64,000 bases of DNA. Source: Luteimonas yindakuii (GTDB lineage Bacteria > Pseudomonadota > Gammaproteobacteria > Xanthomonadales > Xanthomonadaceae). A program made the translations under genes and the position numbers. The first letter of the stretch is position 1. Each line of letters opens with the position of its first letter. The DNA lies in assembly GCF_004803715.2 (NCBI RefSeq), contig NZ_CP039383.2, forward strand, positions 2,666,001 to 2,730,000, given 5' to 3'. This document shows, piece after piece, positions 14,497 to 23,267 of this stretch. A model generated the notes under the pieces. The model ran no database searches and was not told where the DNA came from. It saw nothing but the letters and a program-made list of their open reading frames with translations.

Positions 14497-16488
14497 ATGT
14501 TCGACACCCGCCCCCATCCCGCCACCGTCTGCCTTGCCGCGCTGATGCTGTCCGCCTGCGGCAGTGGTGGCGGCACGGTGCCAAGCCTCCCGCCTGCAGC
14601 GCCGCCACCGGCTGCGCCACCTCCACCGCCGGCGGGCGCATTCAACCCCTGTCCAATGCCTGTCACGTCGAACTGCAATGTCACCCTGGCCAGTGGCGAA
14701 TCGCAGGATCTGCCCGTCACGCAAAGCGGGCACGCCTTGAACCTGCGTGGCGACGGCCAGCTCACTCTGCTTCCCGGCAACTACCGGTTCGACGACGGCG
14801 TCCGCATCGAAGGCGGCCTGCTACAGATGAGCTATCGCACGATCCTGCAAGCCAACGTCCGGGTCGAGCCGCAGGGCGTACTGCGCACTTCGAGCGGCAA
14901 CCAGATCGTGGGTGACGTGGAAAACCACGGTAACGCCGAGGTGTGGGGAACCATCGACGGCGACTTCCTCAACCGTGGGACGGTCGTTCTCGGTGAAATC
15001 GTGTCTGGCGATCTCCACAACGACAACCGCCTCGAGGTTTTGGGGGCCACCTACGGCAATGCCCTGCTGATCGGTGGGGACCTTTCCCAGTCGAATGTCG
15101 GCGTGTTCGCATTCGCGCTTGCCCCGGCGGGCTGGGATTCTCCGCAACCGCTCCGCGTCGATGGTCGGGCCACTCTCGCGGGCACGCTGGAGCTTCGGGT
15201 GCATGACGATGCGTGGGCGCCCTATCCGCTTCCCGCAACGGGCGGGCATCACCTCATCCATGCCAGGGGCGGTGTGTCCGGCAGGTTCGCCGAGTGGACG
15301 TCGCCCGGCCTGGCGATCAGCGGCTCGCCGCGTTACGGCGCCAATGATGTGTGGTTCGACCTCGTTCGCATCTCGCTGCCGGCCGCTGCGGCCGCCCAGG
15401 GCCTGCAGGGCCGGATCACCCAGGCCAGTGCCGTCAACGTCGAGCGCGCGCTGGCACGCGTCGATGGCTACGCGCTTGCACCGCCCGCATCGCTGGATGA
15501 CGGCCAGCGGCGGATGCTGGCCTCGGCCGCCTCGGTGCTGTGGTTGCGTGATCCGTCGCGGGCCCGGCGCAGCCTGGACAGCCTTGCCGGCCATGCCCAC
15601 CCAGCGATGTCCGGCGCGCTGCATCGCCACGCCGCGCACGCTGCGGCCCGGCTCGATGCGCGGCTTGCAGGCCAACGGTTCGAGGCAGGCCCCCGGCACT
15701 GGACGCAGGACATCCGCCAGCACGCCGCCGGCCAGCAACTCGAAGGGCTGGCCAGCGGCATCGACCAGTGGCTGTCGCCGCGCCTGCTGGTGGGTGGCAG
15801 CGTCAGCAGCGGCCGGATGTCGTTCGATGTCGACGAGCTCGGTGGCCACGGTTCCGGCGATGCACCCGCGGCCGGTGTGCACGCGCACTACCGCGGCCGC
15901 GGCTGGCACGCGACCGGCGCGGTCGGCGTCGCGCAGACCCGCCTGCAGCTGCAGCGTCCGATCGAACTCGGTGCGGCAGGCATCCATGTGGTGCGCACAC
16001 GGCGCGATTTCGTGCACACCCACCTGCATGGCGAACTCGGCCGCGACCTGCCCTTCGCGGGCGGCCAACTGGTGCCGTTCGTCGCGCTCGACCATGGCAT
16101 CGTGCGCGGCAACGGCTTCGCCGAGCACGGCGACACCGGCTTCGAACTGATGGCCGGCCCATCGCGGCAAGCGCGGCTGACGACAACCGTTGGCGTGCGC
16201 TTTGCCCGCGACTGGCGCACGGGCGCCCGCCCGCTGCGGCTGGAACTGGACGCGCGCCATCGCCGCGACCTCGACCGTGAGGACCCGATCCATGCCGCCT
16301 TCCGCGGCGCGCCGGACGTCGGGTTCGCGCTGCCGGGCGCGCACGACAGCGCGGACACCACGCTGCGCGTGGGCCTTGCCGGCAGCCTCGGCCGGAACAC
16401 GCACTGGTGGCTGGACGGCAGCCAGGGCGTGCACGGCGCGCATCGCGACAGCGCGCTCGCGATCGGTCTCCGGCATGCCTTGCGATGA
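14497..16488 (+). CDS. Autotransporter-like outer-membrane protein with lipobox
   Basis: A 663-residue protein. The N-terminus has a signal with LMLSAC, a lipoprotein lipobox, followed by a Pro/Ala-rich linker (PPAAPPPAAPPPPPAGA). Residues about 55-290 form a beta-helix-like passenger of short strands (LNLRGDGQLTLLPGNY, VWGTIDGDFLNRGTVVL). From about residue 395 to the end is an autotransporter-type barrel: WLSPRLLVGGSVSSGRMSFD, VHAHYRGRGWHATGAVGVAQ, LVPFVALDHGIV, GLRHALR. Passenger codons (14.68-15.30 kb) are less GC-rich than the neighbours, hinting at exchange of that segment. A lipid-anchored N-terminus fused to an autotransporter barrel is unusual. A hairpin at 16519-16540 follows. Confidence 0.8.
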   Translation: MFDTRPHPATVCLAALMLSACGSGGGTVPSLPPAAPPPAAPPPPPAGAFNPCPMPVTSNCNVTLASGESQDLPVTQSGHALNLRGDGQLTLLPGNYRFDDGVRIEGGLLQMSYRTILQANVRVEPQGVLRTSSGNQIVGDVENHGNAEVWGTIDGDFLNRGTVVLGEIVSGDLHNDNRLEVLGATYGNALLIGGDLSQSNVGVFAFALAPAGWDSPQPLRVDGRATLAGTLELRVHDDAWAPYPLPATGGHHLIHARGGVSGRFAEWTSPGLAISGSPRYGANDVWFDLVRISLPAAAAAQGLQGRITQASAVNVERALARVDGYALAPPASLDDGQRRMLASAASVLWLRDPSRARRSLDSLAGHAHPAMSGALHRHAAHAAARLDARLAGQRFEAGPRHWTQDIRQHAAGQQLEGLASGIDQWLSPRLLVGGSVSSGRMSFDVDELGGHGSGDAPAAGVHAHYRGRGWHATGAVGVAQTRLQLQRPIELGAAGIHVVRTRRDFVHTHLHGELGRDLPFAGGQLVPFVALDHGIVRGNGFAEHGDTGFELMAGPSRQARLTTTVGVRFARDWRTGARPLRLELDARHRRDLDREDPIHAAFRGAPDVGFALPGAHDSADTTLRVGLAGSLGRNTHWWLDGSQGVHGAHRDSALAIGLRHALR

Positions 16489-16518
16489 GCCCGTGCGAGC
16501 ACCCGGAGTGGCCACCTG

Positions 16519-16540
16519 CCGGTGCGTCCTCACGCACCGG
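16519..16540 (+). terminator. Hairpin after the autotransporter-like gene
   Basis: Perfect 9-bp arms CCGGTGCGT / ACGCACCGG with a CCTC loop, 30 bp past the stop codon. No T tract follows (TTACGGTAAC), so it may be a weak or rho-assisted terminator. Confidence 0.45.
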
Positions 16541-16701
16541 TTACGGTAACTTGGGCACGTTGGCGTCGCAGTCAGGTCAGGGGTGCGGTTGTACCTCCAT
16601 GCAGCGGGCGCCACACCCGATGTTTCCTGGCCACCCCGTCGTTCCCGCACCGGCCGCCAGCGCGCGGCCGATGCCGGAAGCGACCCATCCCGCACATGCC
16701 G

Positions 16702-18138
16702 ATGAAGAGTTCGACCCGAATCCTGATGTCATTGATCGCCGCTGCCGCGTTCGGCGGGATGGCCGCCACGGTGCTGACCGACCTGCCACGGCAGGCGCGT
16801 GCGGCCGAGCCGGCCGTGCCCGCGCCGTTGCCTGCGGGCGTGGCGGCCTCCGGCCTGCCGTCGATCGATGGACAGCCGCTGCCGTCGCTGGCGCCGATGC
16901 TCGAGCGAGTGATCCCGGCGGTGGTCGGCGTGCACAACACGCGGCGCGTGCAGGTCAGCCCGTTCGGCAACGATCCGTTCTTCCGCCGCATGTTCCCGGA
17001 AATGAGCCAGGAGCGGCTCGACCAGTCGCTGGGTTCGGGCGTGGTGGTGGACGCGCAGCGCGGCCTGGTGCTGACCAACCACCACGTGATCGAGGGCGCC
17101 GACGAGGTCTCGGTGACGCTGTCCGACGGACGGACGCTGCCGGCCGAGTTCCTCGGTTCCGACCCGGAAACCGACATCGCGCTGATGCGGGTGGAATCCG
17201 CCGACCTCACCGCGATCCCGCTGGCCGACAGCAGCACGCTGCGTGTCGGTGATTTCGTCGTCGCCGTGGGCAATCCGTTCGGCTTCAGCCAGACGGTGAC
17301 CTCGGGCATCGTCTCCGCGGTGGGGCGCAGCAACGTGCCCGGCATCGGCTTCCAGAACTTCATCCAGACCGATGCCTCGATCAACCCGGGCAACTCCGGT
17401 GGCGCGCTGGTCAACCTGCGCGGCGAGCTGGTCGGCATCAACACCGCCAGCTTCAACGTGCGCGGCAGCATGGCCGGCAATATCGGCATCGGTTTCGCGA
17501 TCCCGTCGAATCTTGCCGGCAGCGTGATGCGCCAGCTGGAGAACAGCGGCACCGTGCGCCGCGGCACGCTGGGTGTCGATACGCAGACCGTCGATGCGCG
17601 TATCGCCCAGGGGCTGGGCATCGCCGAGGCCCGCGGCGCGGTGGTCACCCGCGTGCACGAGGGCGCGGCCGGTGCGCGCGCCGGGCTGCGCACCGGCGAC
17701 GTGATCGTCGGTGCCAACGGCCAGCGCGTCGACAATGCCGAGGCGCTGCGCAATATCCAGGGCCTGCAGCCGGTGGATGCGCCGATGACGCTGTCGGTGC
17801 TGCGCGACGGCCGCACCGTCGAAATCTCCACCCGCCTCACCGAGCTGCCGCGCGACGGTGCGTCCTACGACCCGCGCCTGGCCGGCGCCACGCTGTCCGA
17901 CCTTCCCGAAGCACTGCGCCGGCAGACCGACCGCATCAGCGGCGTGCTGGTGGAGCGCGTCGAACCCGGCAGCGCGGCTGCCCGCAACGGCCTGCGTGCC
18001 GGCGACCTGATCCGCGCGGCCACCGGTGGCCAGTTCCACGATCTGTCCGGCTTCCGCGCCACCCTCGCCGGCCAGCCCGATGCGCTGGTGCTGCTGGTGG
18101 TCCGCGGCGGCCGCCAGTACCAGCTGCGCCTGCAGTAG
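16702..18138 (+). CDS. Periplasmic serine protease, DegP/DegQ (HtrA) family
   Basis: A 478-residue Do-type protease/chaperone. ATG 16702 begins a membrane-signal segment (MKSSTRILMSLIAAAAFGGM). The catalytic triad is His at about 126 (LTNHHVIEGADE), Asp at about 156 (SDPETDIALMRV) and Ser at about 231 (NPGNSGGALVN). Two PDZ domains follow, at about 290-370 (GAVVTRVHEGAAGARAGLRT) and 385-478 (GVLVERVEPGSAAARNGLRA). This is the full architecture for clearing misfolded envelope proteins. It is followed by small envelope-associated genes that may form a stress-response group. A sigma-E-type promoter was looked for and not convincingly found. Confidence 0.93.
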   Translation: MKSSTRILMSLIAAAAFGGMAATVLTDLPRQARAAEPAVPAPLPAGVAASGLPSIDGQPLPSLAPMLERVIPAVVGVHNTRRVQVSPFGNDPFFRRMFPEMSQERLDQSLGSGVVVDAQRGLVLTNHHVIEGADEVSVTLSDGRTLPAEFLGSDPETDIALMRVESADLTAIPLADSSTLRVGDFVVAVGNPFGFSQTVTSGIVSAVGRSNVPGIGFQNFIQTDASINPGNSGGALVNLRGELVGINTASFNVRGSMAGNIGIGFAIPSNLAGSVMRQLENSGTVRRGTLGVDTQTVDARIAQGLGIAEARGAVVTRVHEGAAGARAGLRTGDVIVGANGQRVDNAEALRNIQGLQPVDAPMTLSVLRDGRTVEISTRLTELPRDGASYDPRLAGATLSDLPEALRRQTDRISGVLVERVEPGSAAARNGLRAGDLIRAATGGQFHDLSGFRATLAGQPDALVLLVVRGGRQYQLRLQ

Positions 18139-18180
18139 GTGTTCCGCCCCCACCCTTTCACCCCCCAACGGAGAACCACC

Positions 18181-18531
18181 ATGAGCACCACCCCGACCAA
18201 TACCCTCAAGCAGGACCTCGGTGACTGCGGCGGCTCGCTGAAGCAGGCCGCCACCGACGCCGGCAGCGCGCTGCGCAACGCCGCCGCCGCCGCCGCGGAG
18301 GAGCTCAAGACCGGCCAGGCCAACCTGAAGGCCGACCTGTCCGACGGCGCCTCGGCCGGCATGTCCGCGCTCAGCGGCCTCAACGAGGCCGGCCGCGAGC
18401 AGGTCGACGAACTGCTCGACAAGGGCAAGGACCTGGTCGACAGCGCTGCCGACCTGATCCGCGAGCGTCCGCTGGCGTCGTTCGGCGTTGCCTTCGCTGC
18501 CGGCTGGCTGATCGCCAAGCTCGGCCGCTGA
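18181..18531 (+). CDS. DUF883 (ElaB/YqjD-like) membrane-anchored protein
   Basis: A 116-residue protein starting at ATG 18181 behind GGAGAA. The body is an Ala/Glu/Lys-rich amphipathic helix (LKQAATDAGSALRNAAAAAA, REQVDELLDKGKDLVDSAAD) and the C-terminus is a tail anchor (RPLASFGVAFAAGWLIAKLG), the pattern of the ElaB/YqjD family, which tethers stationary-phase ribosomes to the inner membrane in E. coli. It sits 42 bp after the protease gene and 25 bp before a YqjE-like gene, matching the yqjD-yqjE order known elsewhere. Confidence 0.82.
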   Translation: MSTTPTNTLKQDLGDCGGSLKQAATDAGSALRNAAAAAAEELKTGQANLKADLSDGASAGMSALSGLNEAGREQVDELLDKGKDLVDSAADLIRERPLASFGVAFAAGWLIAKLGR

Positions 18532-18556
18532 GTCCGGCCGGCCACGGGGAACACCG

Positions 18557-19126
18557 GTGAAACCTGAAGACCACGCACCCCAGGGCGATCCCGACGGCGC
18601 CGTGCCCGACACGGGCAAGGCGCCGCATCTGGATGAAAGCGTCCGCCGCATCGGCAAGTCCGGTCGTGACACCGCCAGGTCGGCGCTGGATACCGGGCGT
18701 GCGCTGCGGCGGCTGATCTCGGCCGACTTCGCGCTTGCACGCAGCGCCACCGGGCGTGCAATGGCCTGGGTGGCCATCGCGGTGGTGTTCGGCGCGTCCG
18801 CATGGCTGTTGCTGATGGGCGCGCTGATCGTGCTGCTGCAGCGCATCGACGGGATTTCCTGGCTTGGCTCGTTCTCGATCACCGCGCTGGTCAGCCTGGT
18901 GGTGACCGGCGTGGCCGGTTGGCGGGCCTCGGTGTTCTTCGACTACGCGGGCATGCATGCCAGCCGCCGGCAGTTGCAGCGGCTGGGGCTGTTCAGCGAG
19001 GACGACGAGGACGACGACCAGTCCTCCGCCGACAAAGGCACCAGGCCGCCGATGCCCTCGGAGGCGGCAGGCCCGCAGGGCGACGGACTGGCCGGCCCGA
19101 AGCCGGCCGGGATGGAGGCGCCATGA
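18557..19126 (+). CDS. YqjE-like phage-holin-superfamily membrane protein
   Basis: A 189-residue protein starting at GTG 18557. A polar, charged N-terminus (MKPEDHAPQGDPDGAVPDTG, then RRIGKSGRDTARSALDTGRA) leads into two membrane helices (MAWVAIAVVFGASAWLLLMG and ITALVSLVVTGVAGWRASVF). An acidic patch EDDEDDDQ and a Pro/Gly-rich tail close it. The two-helix hairpin with a basic cytosolic start is typical of the YqjE/holin 3_6 group found next to DUF883 genes. Its stop overlaps the next start (ATGA). Confidence 0.75.
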   Translation: MKPEDHAPQGDPDGAVPDTGKAPHLDESVRRIGKSGRDTARSALDTGRALRRLISADFALARSATGRAMAWVAIAVVFGASAWLLLMGALIVLLQRIDGISWLGSFSITALVSLVVTGVAGWRASVFFDYAGMHASRRQLQRLGLFSEDDEDDDQSSADKGTRPPMPSEAAGPQGDGLAGPKPAGMEAP

Positions 19127-19683
19127 ATTTCGAACAGCTGAAAAAGCGCGTCGAACGCAGCGAACAGGTGGTCGACGGCCGCATGCTGCAGACCCGGCTG
19201 TCGTGGAGCGGGCTGCAGACCAACTGGAAGGAAGGCTGGACGCCGCCGCGCATCCTCATCGTCGGTGCGCTGCTGGGCTTTATCAGCGGCAAGGCGCAAC
19301 CGGCGCGGACGCTGCGGCATGTCGGGCAATACGCCAACCCGAAGATGATGCAGCTGGTGACCTCGGTGGCCGGGCTCGTGGCGTCGGTGCAGTCGACCTT
19401 CGCCGCCAGCAAGGCCAAGACCGCCGCGGACACCGCCGACGAAGCCGCGACCACGGCCGACGTGGCGGCGACGACCGCGGATGTCGCGGTGGGCACGGCC
19501 ACCGGTGCCGCGGTCGGTGGCACCGGCGCCACGCCTGCCGCGCGTGCGGCGGCGGCACGTGCCGCCGCGGAGGCGGCCGCGCTGGAGGCCGGCCGGCCGC
19601 GCAGCGACCGCAGCCGGCCCGACCCGCAGTGGGACCGCCAGCCATCGCCGGCCGAGGCCGCCACCGACCTGTCCGAACGCTAG
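19123..19683 (+). CDS. Membrane-associated protein in the DUF883/YqjE operon
   Basis: A 186-residue protein starting with ATG at 19123, overlapping the previous stop by four bases. It begins MNFEQLKKRVERSEQVVDGR, has one hydrophobic stretch (PRILIVGALLGFISGKAQPA), a second weak one (MMQLVTSVAGLVASVQSTFA), then an Ala/Thr-rich low-complexity section (AATTADVAATTADVAVGTAT) and a charged tail. It occupies the position of YqjK-like partners but sequence similarity is not evident. The tight overlap supports translation coupling with the gene before it. Confidence 0.72.
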   Translation: MNFEQLKKRVERSEQVVDGRMLQTRLSWSGLQTNWKEGWTPPRILIVGALLGFISGKAQPARTLRHVGQYANPKMMQLVTSVAGLVASVQSTFAASKAKTAADTADEAATTADVAATTADVAVGTATGAAVGGTGATPAARAAAARAAAEAAALEAGRPRSDRSRPDPQWDRQPSPAEAATDLSER

Positions 19684-19689
19684 CCGGGC

Positions 19690-20781
19690 ATGGTTGCCAG
19701 CATCGAGGCTACCGACGGCGAACTGCCGCCTCCGCCCGCGCCACGTCCCCGTGCGCCGGCATCGATGGTGGTGCTGGCGACACTGGCGGTACTTGCCGCC
19801 GCCTGGGCGGCGCAGGGGTTGATCCTGCCGATCCTGCTGGCGATGTTCTTCGCCATGGTCGGCAATCCGATCCTGCGCGGGCTGCGACGGCTGTACGTAC
19901 CGCGCTTCGTCGGCGCGCTGGTGGTGCTGCTGGGTGGCCTGGCGGCGACCGGCATGCTGGCGTGGCAACTGGCGGGCCCGGTGCGCGGCTGGATCGAGGA
20001 GGCACCGCGCCAGCTGCGCTCGCTGACCCCGCGCCTGCAGCAGATGGCCAAGCCGGTGCAGTCGGCCAGTGCGGCCGCGGAATCGATCGCGAAGGTGGCC
20101 GATGTCGGCCCGAAGCAGCGCGTGCAACTGGTCGAGATCAAGAGCGGCGGCACGCTGCAGTGGCTGGCGGCCACGCCGCGCATGCTGGCGTCGGTGCTGG
20201 CGGTGGTGCTGCTGACGTTCTTCTTCATGGTGTACGGCGAGCGCCTGCAGCGGCATGCGATCGCGATCCTGCCCGACCGCCAGCGCAAGAAGCTCACGGT
20301 CGACATCATGACCTCGATCGAGCACGAGGTATCGCGCTACATCCTCACCATCAGCATCATCAACACGCTGCTCGGCATGGCGCTGGCCGGCTGCCTGTGG
20401 GCGCTGGGCGTGCGCGGTCCCGAGGCGCTGATGTGGGGCACGATCGTGGCGCTGCTGAACTTCGCGCCCTATGTCGGCGCCTTCATCGGCGTGTTCCTGA
20501 TGCTGCTGATGGGCTTCGTCAACTTCGACACCATCGGCGCGTCGCTGTTGCCGGCGGCGGTCTACCTCGGCCTGCACACCCTCGAGGGGCAGCTGATCAC
20601 CCCGATCGTGCTGGGCCGGCGGATGGCGCTGTCGCCGCTGATCCTGATCATCGCGCTAATGGTGTTCGGCTTCCTGTTCGGCATCATCGGCCTGCTGCTC
20701 GCGGTGCCGCTGCTGGTCTGCGCGAAGATCGCGCTGGTGCGGGTGGAAGGCATGGACCGCTGGGCGCGCCTGCTGGAATAA
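19690..20781 (+). CDS. AI-2E family (TqsA/PerM-like) permease
   Basis: A 363-residue polytopic membrane protein. After a Pro-rich cytosolic start come helices VVLATLAVLAAAWAAQGLIL and LLAMFFAMVGNPILRGL, a soluble middle section (GPVRGWIEEAPRQLRSLTPR), then LAVVLLTFFFMVYGERL and four more helices including YVGAFIGVFLMLLMGFV and GFLFGIIGLLLAVPLLV. The NFAPYVGAF and GQLITPIVLGRRMALSPL motifs are typical of the family. Members export autoinducer-like molecules or act as ion antiporters; the substrate here is unknown. It starts six bases after the previous stop, so it is probably in the same operon. Confidence 0.88.
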   Translation: MVASIEATDGELPPPPAPRPRAPASMVVLATLAVLAAAWAAQGLILPILLAMFFAMVGNPILRGLRRLYVPRFVGALVVLLGGLAATGMLAWQLAGPVRGWIEEAPRQLRSLTPRLQQMAKPVQSASAAAESIAKVADVGPKQRVQLVEIKSGGTLQWLAATPRMLASVLAVVLLTFFFMVYGERLQRHAIAILPDRQRKKLTVDIMTSIEHEVSRYILTISIINTLLGMALAGCLWALGVRGPEALMWGTIVALLNFAPYVGAFIGVFLMLLMGFVNFDTIGASLLPAAVYLGLHTLEGQLITPIVLGRRMALSPLILIIALMVFGFLFGIIGLLLAVPLLVCAKIALVRVEGMDRWARLLE

Positions 20782-20850
20782 CACCGCCCGGGACGGTGCG
20801 TGCCGCTCCGCACGGGTGCCGGTCAGCGGCACCGGCCTACAATGGCCGCC

Positions 20851-21576
20851 ATGGCTTTCGCTGTCCGCGCCATCACCCTCGACCTCGACGACACCGTGTG
20901 GCCGTTTGCCCCGATCGGCGAGCGCATCGAACGCGTGCTCGACGACTGGCTGCGCACGCACAGCCCGGAAACAGCGCAACGCTGGCCGCCCGATGCGATG
21001 CGCGCGATGCGCGAACGCGTGTGGCGCAACAATCCGCAGCTGGCGCACGACCTGTCCGCGCTGCGGCGGATGACGCTTGAGATCGCGCTGCGCGACAGCG
21101 GCGCCGACATGGCCCTGCTGGAGCCGGCGTACGAGGCCTTCTACACCGCGCGCAACGAGGTCGAACACTATCCCGACAGCCTCGATGCGCTCGCGCGCAT
21201 CAGCGCGCGCGTGCCGGTGGCGGCGCTGACCAACGGCAATGCCGACCTCACCCGCATCGGCATCGATGCGCACTTCGTGTTCCAGCTCGGCTCGCGCGAG
21301 CACGGCAAGGCCAAGCCGTCGCCATGCATCTTCCACGCCGCCTGCGCACGGCTGGACTGCGCGCATGGGGAAGTGCTGCACGTGGGCGACCATGTCGATG
21401 CCGACGTCGCCGGCGCGTTCCGTGCCGGCCTGCGCACCTGCTGGATCAACCGCGACGGCCGCCGCTGGACCAACCGCCAGCTGCGGCCCGACCTCGAATT
21501 CGACAGCCTCGCCGGCCTCGCCGACTGGCTGGAGACCCACGACATCCGCGCCCCCGCCATGGCCGGGCCGGGCTGA
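20851..21576 (+). CDS. HAD-superfamily phosphatase (YigB-like)
   Basis: A 241-residue hydrolase. The start taken is the second ATG (20851, MAFAVRAITLDLDDTVW); the ATG at 20842 adds three residues and overlaps the TACAAT promoter word. Motif I is DLDDTVWPF (nucleophile Asp), motif II ALTNGNADL, motif III HGKAKPSPCIF with the catalytic Lys, and motif IV VGDHVDADVAGAFRAG. The cap and motifs match YigB-type enzymes that dephosphorylate a riboflavin-pathway intermediate and other small phosphates. Actual substrate is inferred from family only. Confidence 0.88.
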   Translation: MAFAVRAITLDLDDTVWPFAPIGERIERVLDDWLRTHSPETAQRWPPDAMRAMRERVWRNNPQLAHDLSALRRMTLEIALRDSGADMALLEPAYEAFYTARNEVEHYPDSLDALARISARVPVAALTNGNADLTRIGIDAHFVFQLGSREHGKAKPSPCIFHAACARLDCAHGEVLHVGDHVDADVAGAFRAGLRTCWINRDGRRWTNRQLRPDLEFDSLAGLADWLETHDIRAPAMAGPG

Positions 21577-21614
21577 GCCCGATACCCCGCACGCTGCTGT
21601 TCCCAGGAGTCCGC

Positions 21615-22991
21615 ATGACATCGACCACCCCCGCCCTGCCCGCCGGCCTGATCGCCGCCGCCGATGCCGCACGGCCGCGCCCGCTGCATGTGGTGCAACG
21701 GGCGGATGTCGACAGCTGGCGCGGCGGCCAGGATGCGCGCACGCAGGCCTGGCTCGACGGCCACGGCTTCGATGGCAGCGGCTGGATCGCGCTGCCCGGC
21801 GACGACGGCCTGGCCGGCGCGCTGTGGGTGGTGGCCGACGCTCACGATCCCTACGCCTGGGCGCAGGCGCCGGCGGTGCTGCCGCCGGGCGACTGGCGCG
21901 TGGAAGGCGCTGACGACGCGCGCAGTGCCTGCGTGCTCGGCTGGGGTCTCGGCGCGTACCGCTACACCCGTTACTGCAGTGGCGGCCGTGCGCCCGCGCG
22001 GCTGGTGCTGGAAGGCCGGCACGCCACGACGCTGGACCTCATCGCCGCATGCAACCGCGTGCGCGACCTGGTCAACACGCCGACCGAGGACATGGGCCCG
22101 GAGCAGCTGGAGCAGGTGGCACGCGACATTGCGACCACGCACGGTGCGGGCTTCGACAGCATCGCCGGCGACGAGCTGCTGGCGCGGAACTTCCCGGCGA
22201 TCCACGCCGTCGGCCGCGCCTCCCACCGCGCGCCGCGCCTGTTGCAGCTGACCTGGGGCGATGCCGCGCATCCGCAGCTGGTGCTGGTCGGCAAGGGCGT
22301 GTGCTTCGACACCGGCGGCCTCGACATCAAGCCGGCCGACGGCATGCGCAACATGAAGAAGGACATGGGCGGCGCCGCGCATGCGCTGGCCATGGCCGAG
22401 CTGATCATGGCGCGCGCGCTGCCGGTGCGGCTGACGCTGCTGATCCCGGCGGTGGAGAACGCGATCGGTCCGAATGCGCTGCGTCCGGGCGAGGTGATCG
22501 CCACCCGCAAGGGCCTCAGCGTGGAGATCGACAACACCGACGCCGAAGGCCGCCTGGTGCTGTGCGATGCACTGGCGCTGGCCGGCGAGCAGTCGCCGGA
22601 CCTGATCATCGACTTCGCCACCCTCACCGGCGCCGCGCGCATCGCCCTCGGCCCCGACCTGCCGGCGCTGTACAGCAACGACGACGACGTGGCCGGCGCG
22701 TGGCTGGAGCAGGGCCTCGCCCACCACGACCCGGTGTGGCGGATGCCGCTGTGGCGGCCCTACCTGCGCTATCTCCACAGCCGCATCGCCGACATGGCGA
22801 ATGCCGGTTCGCGCATGGCCGGCTCGGTCACCGCGGCGCTGTATCTCGAGCGCTTCGTGCCGGAAGGCCAGCCGTGGGCGCACCTCGACGTCTATTCCTG
22901 GAACGACGGGGACCGCCCCGGCAAGCCCGCCGGCGGCGAAGCGCAGGGCCTGCGCGCGGCCTGGGCGATGCTGGAAGCGCGCTACCGCTGA
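21615..22991 (+). CDS. M17 leucyl aminopeptidase family protein
   Basis: A 458-residue peptidase starting at ATG 21615 behind CAGGAG. The C-terminal catalytic domain has the metal and active-site residues: VGKGVCFDTGGLDIKP (catalytic Lys at about 228 and metal Asp), MKKDMGGAAHALAMAE, IDNTDAEGRLVLCDAL (signature NTDAEGRL at about 306-313) and DFATLTGAARIALG. The N-terminal domain is shorter and more divergent than PepA, as in the PepB-like/M17 proteins common in this order. Cytosolic release of N-terminal amino acids is the expected role. It follows the HAD gene by 38 bp. Confidence 0.9.
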   Translation: MTSTTPALPAGLIAAADAARPRPLHVVQRADVDSWRGGQDARTQAWLDGHGFDGSGWIALPGDDGLAGALWVVADAHDPYAWAQAPAVLPPGDWRVEGADDARSACVLGWGLGAYRYTRYCSGGRAPARLVLEGRHATTLDLIAACNRVRDLVNTPTEDMGPEQLEQVARDIATTHGAGFDSIAGDELLARNFPAIHAVGRASHRAPRLLQLTWGDAAHPQLVLVGKGVCFDTGGLDIKPADGMRNMKKDMGGAAHALAMAELIMARALPVRLTLLIPAVENAIGPNALRPGEVIATRKGLSVEIDNTDAEGRLVLCDALALAGEQSPDLIIDFATLTGAARIALGPDLPALYSNDDDVAGAWLEQGLAHHDPVWRMPLWRPYLRYLHSRIADMANAGSRMAGSVTAALYLERFVPEGQPWAHLDVYSWNDGDRPGKPAGGEAQGLRAAWAMLEARYR

Positions 22992-23051
22992 GGCGTACGG
23001 GTGCGGCCGGGCGACGCGCGGCGGTACACCACAGCCGTGCACCGGCGGGAT

Positions 23052-23224
23052 GCCCTCATCCGCTCCTGCGGGGCACCCCCGACCAGAAGCGCCTCGGGGG
23101 CAGGCTCTTCTCCCGCCTGCGGGAGACAACGCGGCAGGAGTGCCGCGTTGCACGGCGAAGCCGCCCGTAGGGCGAGCGCCATGGATGGCGCGAGTGCACG
23201 TGGCGCGAAGCGCCGGATGAGGGC
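23052..23224. repeat. Composite REP-like element between convergent genes
   Basis: GCCCTCATCCG at 23052-23062 and its exact inverse CGGATGAGGGC at 23214-23224 bound about 170 bp rich in further palindromic words (TGCGGGGCACC, TTCTCCCGCCTGCGGGAG). It fills the gap between the aminopeptidase and the convergent pirin gene, the usual place for such elements. Confidence 0.7.
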
Positions 23225-23267
23225 AGCTTTGCCGGCAGTGCAGTGGTCGGCCCGACCGCCGACTGCA

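Noticed and set aside
16541..16590. Sigma-E type promoter (GTAACTT) before the HtrA protease
   Set aside because: The -35-like word is present, but no matching -10 word lies at the required 15-17 bp spacing.
23052..23224. CRISPR-like or IS remnant repeats
   Set aside because: The repeats are inverted and palindromic, not regularly spaced direct repeats, and match REP-like words elsewhere in the window. No transposase is present.
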